Below are positions 1-12,889 of a DNA stretch of 64,000 nucleotides, piece by piece. The notes beneath the pieces were generated by a model. That model was not told the DNA's origin, did no database searches, and saw only the letters and a list, made by a program, of their open reading frames with translations. The stretch comes from Lonicera japonica (taxonomy: Eukaryota > Streptophyta > Magnoliopsida > Dipsacales > Caprifoliaceae), in NCBI GenBank assembly GCA_021464415.1, contig CM038469.1, positions 2,086,501 to 2,150,500 on the forward strand, written 5' to 3'. Position numbers and translations under genes: made by a program. Each line of letters opens with the position of its first letter. Positions within the stretch are counted from its first letter, which is position 1.

Positions 1-397
1 TATCGCTACGATTCTTATAATACGTTATTGTCAAACTGATATTTGTGTTGAATTTTTGGAAATTAAGAGGTTGATTATCTATCTATCCACTTTCTTTCAT
101 TCTCTATCCTTCATTCATTCTCCAATTTTTCGAATAAACCCAAACAAACAAACAAACAAACGGCTACAATTTTAGCATTTGCAATAACTATTAAGATTCA
201 TCCTCCAAGATTGCATTACTCAGTTTAGGTGGAGGAGTTTTTATAATAATTTTTCAAGAATCTCAGAAAGATATTTACCCAAAAAAAAAACGAACAGAAA
301 AAAAGAACAAGAGAGACGGGGGATAAAAAGGGAGGGAGGGGGCTCAAATCGGCAGATTTGCGTTATTGTATATCAAATGATTTGGGTCATCAGAAGG
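1..397 (+). other. Upstream region and leader of the GT17 gene
   Basis: No coding potential was seen. The stretch has pyrimidine-rich runs, a short (CAAA)n tract near 146-160 and a purine-rich G/A block at 290-345 just before the first coding exon. It is probably promoter plus 5' leader. No convincing TATA box was picked out. Confidence 0.4.
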
Positions 398-2266
398 ATG
401 CCCGATAGTTATTACCCTTCAAAAAAAAGTGATGATGATGTCTGCGAAAAAGTCTGTGGTGATGAGGTATGTACCTCATTTCATTTCTATTCTATTGTTT
501 TTCATTTGTTTCATTTTCAAATTGTTATGATATACGATGATTTATTTATTTATTTTATCTAGAATGATTAATTGGGATTGTTTGGGGAATTGGGTGCGTC
601 TGAATTTTGGAGTTTTACCTACGGAATAGAAATGGGTTCAACTTTGTTCTGCAAATTATTTTTTCTGAGGCATGCATGGATGTTATTTAAACCCTAGAAT
701 TATGAAGTGCTGGGTTAGTTTTGTTTTGATGGTTGACGGATCATTGTTTTTCCTCTTTAAATTGTGTTTGCTTCTTTGAGGCAGCAAATTTGTGGGGTCT
801 TCCTCTGTTTTGTTAGCCAGTTTTTTCGACCCTTTGAGGATTTATTCATTTCATATGGCTTAGGAATCCGGTGTGAGGATGTAAGTTTTTAGTGTTTTTT
901 TGTCAAAAATTATACGTGGCTGAATTACTAGATAATAAACTCCTTGTGTGGTCTTTATTCCTTTTCTCTGATTAATAAGATGAGCCGGTGATTTAGGCCT
1001 TTGATTTCGGATTCCCAGGGGTGTTTCGGTTCTATTTGATGCTCTGGAATGCAAAATTCTGCGTGTTATGCAAAATTTTAATCCTTCAAGGCTTTAGTTG
1101 GGAATGGGTTTTTCATTTTCTTGAACATTCAATTTTGACATAAATTTATCGGTTCTAATCTGCAGGAGGTGAAGTGCACGGAATTGAGCATGTCGAGACT
1201 AAGATGTATGCTTCAAGGGATTGATTTAAAGACCTTTATATTCTTGTTTGTGATTGTGCCAACAGGCATAGTTGGGATTTATGTTCATGGTCAGAAGGTC
1301 ACCTACTTCCTAAGGCCCCTCTGGCAATCTCCTCCAAAGCCATTCATTGACGTACCACACTATTATCATGAGAACGTCTCGATGGAGACTCTTTGTAGAG
1401 TTCATGGTTGGGGAATACGCGAATATCCTAGACGCGTATTTGATGCTGTTTTATTTAGTAACGAAGTAGACATGCTCACAATCCGATGGAACGAATTATA
1501 CCCTTACATTACACAATTCGTTCTTCTTGAATCGAATTCAACATTTACTGGTTTGTCCAAGCCCCACTTCTTTGCAATCAATAGGAACCAGTTCAAATTT
1601 GTTGAGCCTCGGCTAACTTATGGGACAATTGGTGGAAGGTTTAGGAAAGGTGAAAACCCATTTGTCGAGGAGGCTTACCAGAGAGTAGCCCTCGACCAGC
1701 TTCTTAGAATAGCTGGTATAGAAGATGAGGATTTACTGATCATGTCCGATGTTGATGAAATCCCTAGTGGCCACACGATTGATCTCTTGAGGTGGTGTGA
1801 TGAAACACCTCCAGTTATTCACCTTCATTTGAGGAACTATCTGTATTCGTTTGAGTTTCATATCGATCACAAAAGCTGGAGAGCTTCGGTCCACAAGTAC
1901 CAAAGGGGTAAAACTAGGTACGTGCATTTTCGCCAGACGGACTTGCTTTTAGCAGACTCGGGTTGGCATTGTAGTTTTTGCTTTCGCCATATAAGTGACT
2001 TTGTGTTTAAGATGAAAGCTTATAGCCACACTGACCGAGTGAGGTTCTCTCATTACTTGAATCCGCAAAGAATTCAAGACGTAATTTGCAATGGGACTGA
2101 TCTATACGACATGCTTCCCGAGGAGTACACGTTTAGGGACATCATTGGTAGAATGGGAGCCATCCCTCATTCTTACTCTGCTGTTCATTTGCCTGCGTAT
2201 TTATTGAACAATGCTGACAAGTACAGATATCTTTTGCCAGGGAACTGCAAAAGAGAAGATGGCTGA
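398..2266 (+). CDS. Family-17 glycosyltransferase (beta-1,4-mannosyl-glycoprotein N-acetylglucosaminyltransferase-like)
   Basis: Two exons, 398-466 and 1166-2266, joined in frame through a GTATGT donor and a TGCAG acceptor, giving about 389 residues, the usual plant GT17 length. The start at 398 gives the N-terminus MPDSYYPSKKSDD seen in plant homologues; an in-frame ATG at 377 would add seven residues. A single hydrophobic segment at about residues 44-62 predicts a type II Golgi membrane protein with a lumenal catalytic domain. The acidic metal/nucleotide-binding motif MSDVDEIP lies near residue 217, with the conserved blocks FVLLESNSTFTG and LADSGWHCSFCFR around it. By family, this enzyme would add an N-acetylglucosamine to the core mannose of N-glycans (bisecting type); in plants the activity is inferred and little tested. 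The protein is complete and looks functional. Confidence 0.9.
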
Positions 2267-2728
2267 TTTTCCTTCTCAACGAGGTGCTTTTTTTTTCCTT
2301 TCTAATACTGTGGAGGTGCTGGTTTTTGTGTTGCACCATAAAGGGCTTTACTGGGTAGGTGATGACTAGGAGTGTGAGGTTCTAATATATACATGCCCAC
2401 CTCTTTATATCCTACAAAAACTAATAGGTCAATTTTTAGATTTGGAAGACTTTAGATTTCTTGGGTTTAAGTTGTATACTACCCTTTTCCTGGACTTGGT
2501 TTTGTTTATCCAGGAAGAGAGGAGGCATATCCATTGTTGGAGCAAGTAGATTTGACAACTTGGAATCATTTTCTCTCTATGGCATGACGCAAGATTGCAT
2601 AAATGACAGATTACATTAGCTTTTCAATGCTGGGATTTCCTTTTTAATTTTCTTTAGAAGGAAATTTAATTTATTCTTATATAGTTACCACTTGTGCTGT
2701 TTTTCCTTTTTTTTTTCTTTGCCATTAA

Positions 2729-2783
2729 TTTTAGCTTGGTGAGTTTCATTCCCCCCTTATTTTAGCTTGGTGAGTTTCATTCT
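2729..2783. repeat. Tandem duplication, period about 31 bp
   Basis: The segment TTTTAGCTTGGTGAGTTTCA occurs twice about 31 bp apart, downstream of the GT17 stop codon and probably in or near its 3' UTR. Confidence 0.7.
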
Positions 2784-3145
2784 ATGCTTGCTTGAAAGTC
2801 ACATCTGGTTGGGGTGCAACTTTGAACCCAAAGTAGAAGTTAGATTTTGCTCCTAAACTTAAATTTCTAAATACAGACCAAAATGCGTTAATGTTTGTGA
2901 AGCGTTTTATTGTTGGTAAAAAGTCAATTTACCTTTTAGAATATTCTTCAATAAAATTATGTTATGGGTAAAAGATAAAATTGTCGAAGTGTGAGTACTT
3001 TGATTCTGAAAATGCTATCCAATCAGAGGCGTGCCTTTACTTAACTTTTGTCCCAACCACCCACATGAAAGCAGTAACTATACAAGGACCACCAATATGT
3101 AAGGATTCCTCGCTTTTCCTTTCTTTTCAAACGTTTAGTGCCATC

Positions 3146-3258
3146 TTCATATTTGATAACGTGTATGAATTGTTTTATAAGATTGTCATATTCTAATTTT
3201 CATATTTGATGAAATGAAACGTGTGTGAATTGTTTTATAAGATTGTCATATTCTAATT
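3146..3258. repeat. Imperfect tandem duplication, unit about 53-61 bp
   Basis: Two adjacent copies both end in ATAAGATTGTCATATTCTAA. The second carries a short internal insertion. The surrounding region 2267-3734 holds no gene that I can see. Confidence 0.7.
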
Positions 3259-3734
3259 GCATTGTGTTACCAATTTCATTATATTTATGTTTTGCGTCAA
3301 ATTGGAAAATGCAAATGCTATTCATCATGAGAAATGTTCTTGCGTTCGGATGAATTTGATACATTTGCGATGGAATAAGCGCAAGAAAAAAACAATATAA
3401 TTATTAAATAGTCGAACTGCGCAAAAATTTTACCAACCCTTAAAATATTATTTGACATGAATAGCATTCTTCCAAAAATGTTCTTTAGACTGTTCTTTCC
3501 TTCTTTCTCCATCGCTCCGTTTGACTATTTTTTCCTTCTTTTGGTGCCACTTGCCCACTTGTTATTGAAGAGCTTCACTTGTCAAGTACCGGCCGTACAC
3601 GTGGAATATTGAAATATGCTGAGATGTCAAAATCCGTATCAAAGTCATAGTCGTCAAGACAAATCAAATTCCTTAACCATCAAAAGGGCACACCTCAGAA
3701 CGAATACTGAGGGAATATGCAATGGGTATCGTTA

Positions 3735-4230
3735 AGAGGATTTTTAACGTTTTTTTATATTTTTATTTTGTGCAAAATTTATATAATTTGTAATTTTTTT
3801 TATTTTTCAGCAATCTTTTAAAATATAAGTTTGTATAAAATATTTGTGTAAAATACATTTATATTTTACAATACCATATAATTTTTCTCTTCCTTTGTTT
3901 TTTAAATAAAATTAAAAAATATAATAACTTTAAATGTAAAATATGCATCTTAATAAAAATCATATATTTGAAATATGTTTATCAATACCTACAAATTAAG
4001 ATCCATTGTAACAGTAAAATTATTTATAAAAAAATTCAACAAAAAAAATAATAAATTGCTTAAATTGATAGTTAACGAGTGTTGAAATCTTATTGGTTAT
4101 TTTAAAATTTACACAAAATTTTACAAAAGTACCATTAGAACATATTTTTCTAGTACTCAAATTTTTTGTAAAAGTTGGTTGACACATATGATTTACAAGT
4201 CAACTTTTACACTAGTATTGGAGATGCTCT
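3735..4230. mobile_element. MITE-like element of a GAGCATCTCC-type family
   Basis: The right end reads GGAGATGCTCT followed by TAA; the left end reads TTA then AGAGGATTTTTAACG. The termini and the stretch after the left end (TTTTGTG-AAAATTTA) resemble the element at 23640-23994, and a related end motif bounds 62350-63068. There is no coding capacity. The 3-bp TTA/TAA flanks suggest a PIF/Harbinger-type origin, but the assignment is weak. Confidence 0.5.
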
Positions 4231-4549
4231 TAATTTTTAGTTGGGATACCACAAAGTTATTTGGTATTGTGGTTATAAAATTGGGGGTTAATTACCTAAT
4301 TACATAAAAAACAAGTAGGTGGCAAGTTGCAAATTTGAATGTTCACATTTTGTAATAATTCACTGAGTTAGAAATTAAAATTCAGCCAAAGTTTACCATT
4401 TAGGTTAAGTCGGTGAAACGTTATTAATCGATTCGGCAACAAGTTCCCGACTCGGTACTTAAATTTTAAGTGTCTCTTGTAGTAGTCTTGATCATTAATA
4501 ATATAAAATATAGTGTCAAAGTTATTGTGGTATCCTAACTATAAATTAA

Positions 4550-5623
4550 GGGTGATTTTATTTCTATCTACCAAATCTTGCAGTTAATCCACATTATTAA
4601 GTTAATCCGCATTACATATTAAGTTAATCCGCGAGCGTGGATGAACTGACAAAAAAATATTATGAATTTAATTTTATAAATATTATTTTAAACAATAATT
4701 TAATATGGAAATATCTACTAAATTAATAAGTATAACCACTTTAAAAATTTAGATGGGTAAATTTTAATTAACTTTGCAGTAAAATAACAAAAATAAAATT
4801 TAACCCCTTTCTCCTTACGGTTTTAAGGATTCTCCCAGTGTCTCTTCTTCTTCTTCTTCCCACTATCACTCTTTCCCCAACCTCCTTCTTCTTCTTCTTC
4901 TTCTTCTTCATCCTATCACAAACCCTATATTAGTTTCATATTCTTTAAATCACCAAATATGTATTCCAACCTTAAAAACCCACACCCACAATTTCAAAAA
5001 TCTTGAACTAATTTGGTTTTTGTATTATGTAAGTCTAACTCACAATACGAAAGATTAAAAATTTAAATTATACCAAGTTTCTTATATCATGTCTAACTTT
5101 CAGACTAAATAATTATATTATTAATTATAATGTTGGGGGTTCCAAAAGATTAATGAATAAAAAAATTGTAAATTACTAGACAAGGTCTATTTGCAACGCA
5201 AGCTGGAAAAGTTGGTCATCCCTTCTTATATATATATAATATACACTATATATATTCGATCATTCTTTCACTCTGTTTTCATGTGTGTGAGAGAGAGAGA
5301 GAATGGCGTTTATTCGATCAACACAAACGCAGAAGTAACCCTAAACATAAAGATGAAGTTAATTAAAAGAAATTATATTTAGATTAGGAACGTTAATTAG
5401 AAGGAATTATATTTAGATTAGGAAAGTTAATTAAAAGGAATTATATTTAGATTAGGAATGTTAATAAAAAAAGAATCTAAAGTTATACAATTATAATTTA
5501 ATTAAAATTGGTGGATATACTAATCAATTTTAAAAAGGGTAATTTTGTGAAACTTCATTTAAAATTTTCATAATTTAAGGGTGGATTAACTGCAAGATTT
5601 GGTGGATGTAAACAAAATCACCC
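4550..5623. mobile_element. Non-autonomous Mutator-like element with 9-bp target duplication
   Basis: The ends are inverted copies: the left begins GGGTGATTTTATTT and continues through ATCTTGCAGTTAATCCAC, and the right end is its near-perfect reverse complement. The element is flanked by a perfect 9-bp direct repeat ATAAATTAA at 4541-4549 and 5624-5632, the duplication length typical of Mutator-like transposons. The interior is AT-rich, contains TTC-rich runs and a 34-bp triplication, and has no transposase. A relative lies at 26851-28491. Confidence 0.8.
5359..5460. repeat. Three tandem copies of a 34-bp unit
   Basis: Units at 5359-5392, 5393-5426 and 5427-5460 share the core GGAATTATATTTAGATTAGG with a few substitutions. 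The array lies inside the Mutator-like element. Confidence 0.8.
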
Positions 5624-6119
5624 ATAAATTAAAGGTATATAAAACATCATCCATATGCAATTAGATTAACATTCGAAAAAGCGATTTTGTACAAAAATAG
5701 AAAGGAAAATTACTGCCAAAAGAGGCTAAAAATATATTAAATTTTATCACCAAGTTGTCACGTAATTGGAACTTCTTTGTGAACTTGCCATATAGCCAAG
5801 TAGAGATTGGCATTTGACTAAACCTTCCTCCTACTAATAATTTTATGGCTGGTGTATGTTAGTTGTGGTACTAAAAACTCAAATTTGAGCCAGTATTTTT
5901 ATTTTTTTATATATAATGTATTTCTAAATTTAATTTTATAGAATTTTTAAATTGATAGTCTCGTTACTTTGACTTTAATACATTTAAAAAAAAAAATTAA
6001 CTTGATTAAATAACATACGGTAGTGTTTTGTACCCTTGATTACCAAAAGCAAAAAAAATTGAAAGTAGGACATGGAATTTCTATTTTAATATTATTATTT
6101 AAATAAAACAAACAACCAA
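5624..6119. other. AT-rich spacer before the tRNA gene
   Basis: No gene, tandem array or paired terminal repeat was recognised. The last bases before the tRNA contain CAAACAACCAA, consistent with the CAA-type initiation motif found just upstream of many plant tRNA genes. Confidence 0.4.
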
Positions 6120-6191
6120 GTCGTTGTAGTATAGTGGTAAGTATTCCCGCCTGTCACGCGGGTGACCCGGGTTCGATCCCCGGCAACGGCG
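6120..6191 (+). tRNA. tRNA-Asp (anticodon GUC)
   Basis: A 72-nt cloverleaf folds completely. The acceptor stem GTCGTTG pairs with CAACGGC and leaves a G discriminator. The anticodon stem is CCCGC/GCGGG with loop CTGTCAC, so the anticodon is GTC at 6153-6155. The T arm CCGGGTTCGATCCCCGG contains the B box GGTTCGATCC. There is no intron and CCA is not encoded. It matches the common nuclear-type plant tRNA-Asp and looks functional. It sits only 136 bp upstream of the MurJ-like reading frame. Confidence 0.97.
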
Positions 6192-6196
6192 ATATC

Positions 6197-6201
6197 TTTT
6201 T
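6197..6201 (+). terminator. RNA polymerase III terminator of tRNA-Asp
   Basis: A run of five T residues begins six bases after the tRNA 3' end, the usual pol III stop signal. Confidence 0.75.
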
Positions 6202-9200
6202 GCCAAACTTGTCTCCGTCACAAATATATTATGTAAGAATTCTTTCAGATTGTCACGGTGGAAGACCGTGACTAGAACTTTCATTCACATTGGTAAAGGC
6301 TCGCTCATCAAACATTTTGTTGCAGAGATGGAATCACTCAATCTTCGCACCCTCTCTAACTATAATCACCCTTTTCTAAATGCACAGCAATTTTCATATC
6401 TTCATGTTTATCCCCTAAAGAGGAAACCTGCTTTCATTCACCTCTTCCCACAAACCCCATTGCCCCCTCCAATTCTCCTCCACTTGAGCTCAATCCAAAC
6501 AAAGTACTGTTGTCTACATTCAACCTCAACTTCTTCCAACACTGATACAATATCGGATGCCAATTCTTCTATCCCTTCTGGTACATAAGTTCTAGCCCTT
6601 GACAGACTCTTGTTCCGCACTTGTATGTATATATTGATAAACAATTTCTTAACATTTAGGTCTACTTTTGGGGACTTTTTACAAAAAAACGTTTTATTCG
6701 AAATGCGGCATTAATTGGTGTGGGAACCCTCACAAGCAAGATTCTGGTGATCTTCAACTATTATTAGTGTGAGTGAGTTCAGATTTGTTGATCTTTCTTA
6801 AGTGAGCGGTAACACAACCGGTGTATTAAATGAACGAATAGTTTTGTGGGTCTCTCTTATTTTAATGCATCCACCAATGAGAATGGAGGGTCAACAAATT
6901 TGAACTCGTTAGCTCATTAGATGTTTTGGTATAAATTTCAAATGTATGCTAATTCAGCTTTTTGGTGGTGTAGGGACTAGTTAGGGAGGTTATCCTGGCT
7001 GCAGTTTTTGGTGTTGGTCCTGTGGCCACTGCTTTCAAGCACAAAATTCTCATATATTGAAAGTAATGTTCTTTTTGAAGAAAGTTGTTACTGATATTTT
7101 GATCTTGATTTGATTTCTTTTGTTTTTATTTCAGGTATGCTTCGGTGCTTCCTGGTTTTACTGCAGCACTTATTGGTGGTTAGTTTTCTTCAGAGATGGT
7201 TTTTAAATTTCAATCTAGGAGTTCAAATACCTTTTACATCACAATGTAACCGTAATGGAAAATCTGCTTTTAAGACCATCTACTTCTTTGTAAGTTCCTT
7301 TACACATGCAAAGTTTGAGACTTCACTAATGCGTAAGGCAATTTCAAGGTGGGAACTTGGGAGGAAGGGAACTAGGAAATATGAGAACACATTCTTATGG
7401 AAAAGAAGATGCCTTTTTTTATGTTTGTTTGAGCATCAACAAAAGGAGGAAAAAGGAACTGGTGTTGATTTATCTTATTATAGTAGTATCAATGAATGGT
7501 AATTGTTTGAAGAAAAAAACTGTTAAAAAGCCCCTCCCTTTCCCACTCTTCAGTGTCCATTTTTCTATAGAAAAATGTGGACCATTTAATACCTAAAAGG
7601 AACAAAAAAATAAAATAAATTAAAGAATAGCTGGGCCTGGACAGAAGTGCTTCTCTTCTCTTTTCGGTATCCCCATCTTCTTGACAAAGGATAAAAACCC
7701 TATCCATTGTCCCCTCCGCCATCATTGTTCCCTCGTACCACATCGACAATTAGAACCAGGCCACCTTTATCTGCTACTATATTTGGTTTCATACTTATTT
7801 CTACTTGCGCATTTTTATGCAGGTGTAAACGGTCCCATTCATATTACTATGGCCACCACCTTAAGGTTTTGCTCTGGAGATATTCATATGTAACTAGTGA
7901 CATGATTTATTTTCTAATATGATATGTTACATATTTACTTCATTCCTCTGACACAACCAACTAATGCTTGATCAGTAAGCTTTCAAAGGAATGTCAAAGA
8001 AAACTCTTTCAACATACAAACTGCATCATGTTCCTGGTATGCTGATAGTTATCAACGCTAGCTCATTAGTAGCAGTGTATCTTGTACTCTGTCACATTGA
8101 TTAAATATTTGTACCATGCAGGTAGGCGGTGCTCTGGCTGCCCTTGTGTTTGTTTCTGCAGAGTTCATTGTTCATATTTACGCACCAGGGTATGACTTCT
8201 TGAAAATTGAATATATGACTGGACAAAGTTGCTTCTTGGGAATATTTTATTAAAGAGTTGGCGGAATTTACGAATGCTATAGAATATTATCCTTTGTTTT
8301 TGCGCATATCAGCATGCTATATATGATCACTTCAAACATTGACATCACAAACCTTACATGAAGTTCTATTGCAATTTTCCTACTTGAAGATTGGGAAAAT
8401 GGGGTAAACATGTCAATTCATCAAATCGTGTTTAAAATCTAATGCAAAATATCTCCTTTTTCGGAACATAATCAACACACCAAAACTCACAATAGGAAAC
8501 AATGTCCTCTAAGCCATTGAATCATTTATTGTGATGAAATCAGTGCATTCTTAACAGATGTGAAACTTAAACATGGACTTTTAATTAGGGATGGAGGGAA
8601 TACTCGTTTACTTGACGATTGTTCGGTGGTACATCAACAAAACGTAGAAGCTTATATACGATTCAATAATGTGATGATAGCTTTATTTGATTTCAATTTA
8701 TTACTCTGCGGTTTGTGGATTTTGGCAGAGGGTCGAATAACAAGAGAAATAGCTGTTGCACAGGTAAATTTTCTTTCTTTAAATAAACTTCAAGAAACTG
8801 GACAATACCCTCTTTATTTTTTGGAAATTTTACAACACTGTAGTTATATCAACAGTTATATTCAGCGTGTGTATTCCTTGTTGACTGTAGGTATTTGCTT
8901 GTGCAATATGGTTTGAACTTGTTGTGGACTTGTGGGGTCCTTGGATATACTTTTTCCCTGTTATTGTAACTATGAATTTGTGAGACTGTAAGGGACTTGG
9001 ATTTGGTTGGAAATGTTATTTCGACCACCAACTGCTATATGTATAGATTTCTTGTGATATGGATAAACTCTACAATGAGTGGACACTGCTATATCTTTCG
9101 CTTGATACTTATAGGGAATCTGTGGCTGCTGGCTTTAAACCCTGAAGTTCAACTGGACATTTGTTAGACCTACTCCTTTATACACAACCTTTTTGATATT

Positions 9201-11659
9201 CTTAGTTTGTTTCCTTTTCTTTCCAGCTGAGAACAATGATTCCCTGCATAGTTCTTGCTGGCCCTGTTGGCCTCGGGCTTGGGTACATGAAGCAAGTAAT
9301 ATAACTAAAGGATTCTTTTTGTTTCTTATGCATACATTACGTAAAAACATAGTAAGCAATTCTAATACCTGCTAATTACTATCAGTGCAGAAGGAAATAA
9401 TCTTCTTCCCTCTTTTAGCCCGGCTTTGTCTAGCATGCTCATAATGGCCTCTGTGAGTTACACCACCTGACAATTTTTCTGCTGTTGCAGTTCTCTAATT
9501 CAACTTTTGAATTATTATTCTGAAACTTAAGGTCATCACGATTAACTTAAAGCTACTACTTGTTGCAGTGTGCCTTGTATTCCTGTATTGGAAATTCAAA
9601 TGCTCTCCAACCAGGTGAGAGAGTGGCGTCTAAGAAAATTCTATCTATAATGCCTTCACTATTAATCACAAAAGATGTTCACCTGTAATGTTTGACACCC
9701 ATACCTAGGTGGAGGTTTTGTTGCTTGTGGAGCTTCACTCGGTGCTTTTCTGCAATGGATTATGCAGGTCCTTATTCTGATAGTAAAAATTCTTATTTAT
9801 AATAGTAATTATTGTTTTACTTATTTATATCATGTAAAAGGTGGTAATGAATCATGCAAACATGCTTGATTTTCAGGTCATAGTGCTTGGGAGAAGACAG
9901 TATGATATGGTTCCAGTGACATGGATAACTATTTTAAAGGATAAGGATGTTCAAGAGGTTGCTCTCTATTTTCCTCTTAGTTCATAGGATTTTACCTTTC
10001 CAACCAGGTGATGATTATCAAAACACATTCTAAGGCACTGATTAAGATACCCACCTTTTCTTTTTCTTTTTGGCTGTAGTTTTTCTCATTGCTGCTTCCG
10101 GCAACAATCAGTTTGAGCTTGGCACAGGTTGCCTCATTTACTGACCTGTGTTTGGCTTCTCTCATTCCTGGTGCACTGCTCTCTCTTGTAAGTCTGTTCT
10201 TTGCATTCAATCAGTCCGCAGTCCACACATACACGGTGAACTTTAGTTATAGTTCTCAAAGTAGTTCTCTACATGCTTTATGTCATAGAAGAATGTGTAA
10301 AAGGTTTTATTTTGTTATTTTTAATGATGGAGATTTAGATTGAACATTAACAAAAGCAGTTCGTTTCATCTCATTGCTAATTTCTGTATCTATTATGTGT
10401 GTGCTTGAATTTGATTGCCACTACGTCCCCTTGGATTAAACATATTTTCACTTTCAGATGCAATCTTTTGGCCATGGCACCAGTGGGCCTGCTTTCAACC
10501 GTAGCTATACTGCCTCTTTTTACCAACTTCTCCAGACTGTCAAAGGTATTCTAAATCATTCCCATAGCTCCATTATCCTCCTGTTGTGCCCTTGGTCATT
10601 GTTGTTAAATTATAGTTCTATAGTTTGATAGGAAACCATCAAACTATGATGTCATATTTTTCCTCTTAAAATCTTTGGCAGACTGCATCTTGGTCAGTCC
10701 TGGTGGATAATCTAAAACGAATAATACTACGTTGCATGGTATGCTTCTTCCGATTGGTGGGTTACCGTGCATTTTAAGTATGGAAACAGAAGTTTTGAGT
10801 CTTGAACTTTACTCATCTTATTCGAACGTTATGTGTTCGATTCAACAGCTACTGTTCTTGTCTCTTCTTTATTCCTCTTCTGTAAGTATCAAACTAGCTG
10901 TCTGACACTCTGAATTTACTACGGTACCAAAGCTTCTGTTTATGAGCTATGGGGCTAATCAAGTTGGCCTTTATTCACATTATTTTTGTTACCATCCGGC
11001 TTAAGGAAGTTACCTAACTATTTGGTCCAATTGCTTCAAAGAAAATTTCTAATGTCATGTTTTTCCTCTACTGAATTTCCACGTCTTACATAATCCCTCC
11101 CCATAAGGAAGTTATTTAGTACAATATTACGGGGCTTTATTAATTGTTTAATAGAAAACAAAGCCTGTTTGCGTATTCAATCATTGATATATATTCCCCT
11201 CCCTCAGATTCCCTCGGCTCACCATTTTACATTGTCAGAGAATTGCTGGTAGTGGTTTTCTATTCCCTTGGAGATGCCCAACAACCATTTCTGGTCAGTG
11301 TAGGTGCTATTGCGTTAAATGCCATCTTAGACTACCTTTTTGTCTCAAATCTCAGCGCACAGGGACTGGTATATAACGAAAATTACTTACTAATCCTCTT
11401 TCTGCTGCATATGTGTTTTGCATAAATAGGACAGCATAACGCCGCTATTCTAACATTGCTTATTGCATTTATTAAGGCACTCTCAACATCTTTTACAACT
11501 GCTTTGTTTGTGTTAGTCCTGTTCCATTTCCATCAAAAGAAGCTACCAGGTAAATTACCCATTGAAATATCTCTCTAATGGAGAACATGATATACATTGT
11601 TGGCCCACTACTTAATAGCTTAAACTTTTGGGGTGAGGCAAAATTTAACATGTCTTTAA

Positions 11660-12889
11660 TCTATATCTATACTATATATAAAAGTACAAATAACTATAAG
11701 TGTTTTTCCCTTTTTTTATGAAGACAAACATAAACCCTTTATTTTAAACAAAAATTTTGAGATTTAGATTAAATAAAACAATATAAGTCTATATATTTTT
11801 ATATTAGTATTAGTATTCCAAATAAATTCAAGCTTTACTTTATTTGGCTAAAATAATTAAATAAATATTTTAAGCTAGATTTATATTAAATAAAATAGTA
11901 TAAGACTATAAGGCCTCGTTTGATTCAGGTATTAGGGTCAGTGGGATTAATAATACCAGTATTAATAGTACTGGACTATTAATCCTGGTATTAATTTAAT
12001 ATCAATACCCTGTTTGATTCATGCAGTATTAATACTGGGATATCTCATGCTGATGTTAATATTATGTTTGGTTCTGTAACTTGTATATGGGATTATATTT
12101 TGGACTAACAAACTTCTATAAAATAATTCTAAAAATAATTAAATTTTTTTTAAATAGATTTTTTATTTTTTTAAATTTTAAAGCTTTTAGGTCGGTAAAA
12201 AAATAAATAAATTAGTAGTAAATTTTTTTATTTTAAATTTTTAAAAACAATTTAAAATAATAATATAATAGTAGTAGTGGCATTTTTGAAAATATTATAG
12301 TAGTAATGGCATTTTTGAAAATATATGGTCCATTTTTCTTAATCCTGGATAAACAATACCACCTCCTCCCTGGTATTAAATTATACCATAAAGAGTGGTA
12401 TTAAGCTAGTACCGGTAGTAGTAATCCCAGCACATTTGTGCGAATCAAACAAGGTATTATAAAAAAAGTGGTATTAATAATCTCATCCCACTTTTTAATA
12501 CCCGAATCAAATGAGGCCTAAGTGTATAACTCCATATATTTTTATATTAGTATTAGTATTCCAAATAAATTTAAACTCTACTTTATTTAGCTAAAATAAT
12601 TAAACAAGTTAGAGTTTGTGTTGAATTAGGTGTTTTGTATAAGACTTCTATAAAATTTCATAACAAACTTCCCGAAACCATTTAATAGATCGTATTAAAA
12701 TTGCAAAGCTTTTAGGTCGGTAAAAAAATCAAATAAATTTTACACTTGATACTATGTTTTGTTTATTTGTTATTATTATTATTATTATTTTCATACTAAC
12801 TATTCGGTTCTTTGTATGTATTTATTAATAGATTTAATAACCTTTGTCAAGCACTAAAATCACGTGTAAAACACGTGCCCAAAAACTAG
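11660..12889 (+). mobile_element. Non-autonomous Helitron in a MurJ intron
   Basis: The 5' end TCTATATCTATACTATATAT is preceded by A, and the 3' end CTAG is followed by T, so insertion was between A and T as for Helitrons. A hairpin with stem CACGTGT/ACACGTG (12861-12877) sits 12 nt before the 3' terminus, the usual Helitron architecture. There are no terminal inverted repeats and no Rep/helicase coding. A second member in inverse orientation spans 26641-29316. The element is carried by the intron between 11549 and 12957 and should be spliced out. Confidence 0.8.
11912..12518. mobile_element. Tourist-like (PIF/Harbinger) MITE nested in the Helitron
   Basis: Long inverted ends: GGCCTCGTTTGATTCAGG on the left and the reverse complement of GGCCTCATTTGATTCGGG on the right, with similarity continuing for about 50 bp. 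A 3-bp TAA duplication flanks it (11909-11911 and 12519-12521), the PIF/Harbinger signature. It lies wholly inside the Helitron and so inserted later. A degraded relative is found at 50010-50240. Confidence 0.85.

Noticed and set aside
4838..4910. TTC-rich runs here and at 33719-33752 as a CRISPR-like or satellite array
   Set aside because: They are simple trinucleotide runs without spaced unique sequences; CRISPR is not expected in a plant nucleus.
6250..6588. 112-codon frame starting at 6250 as a separate gene
   Set aside because: From residue 27 on it is the Ser/Pro-rich first exon of the MurJ homologue; the earlier part overlaps the region just after the tRNA.
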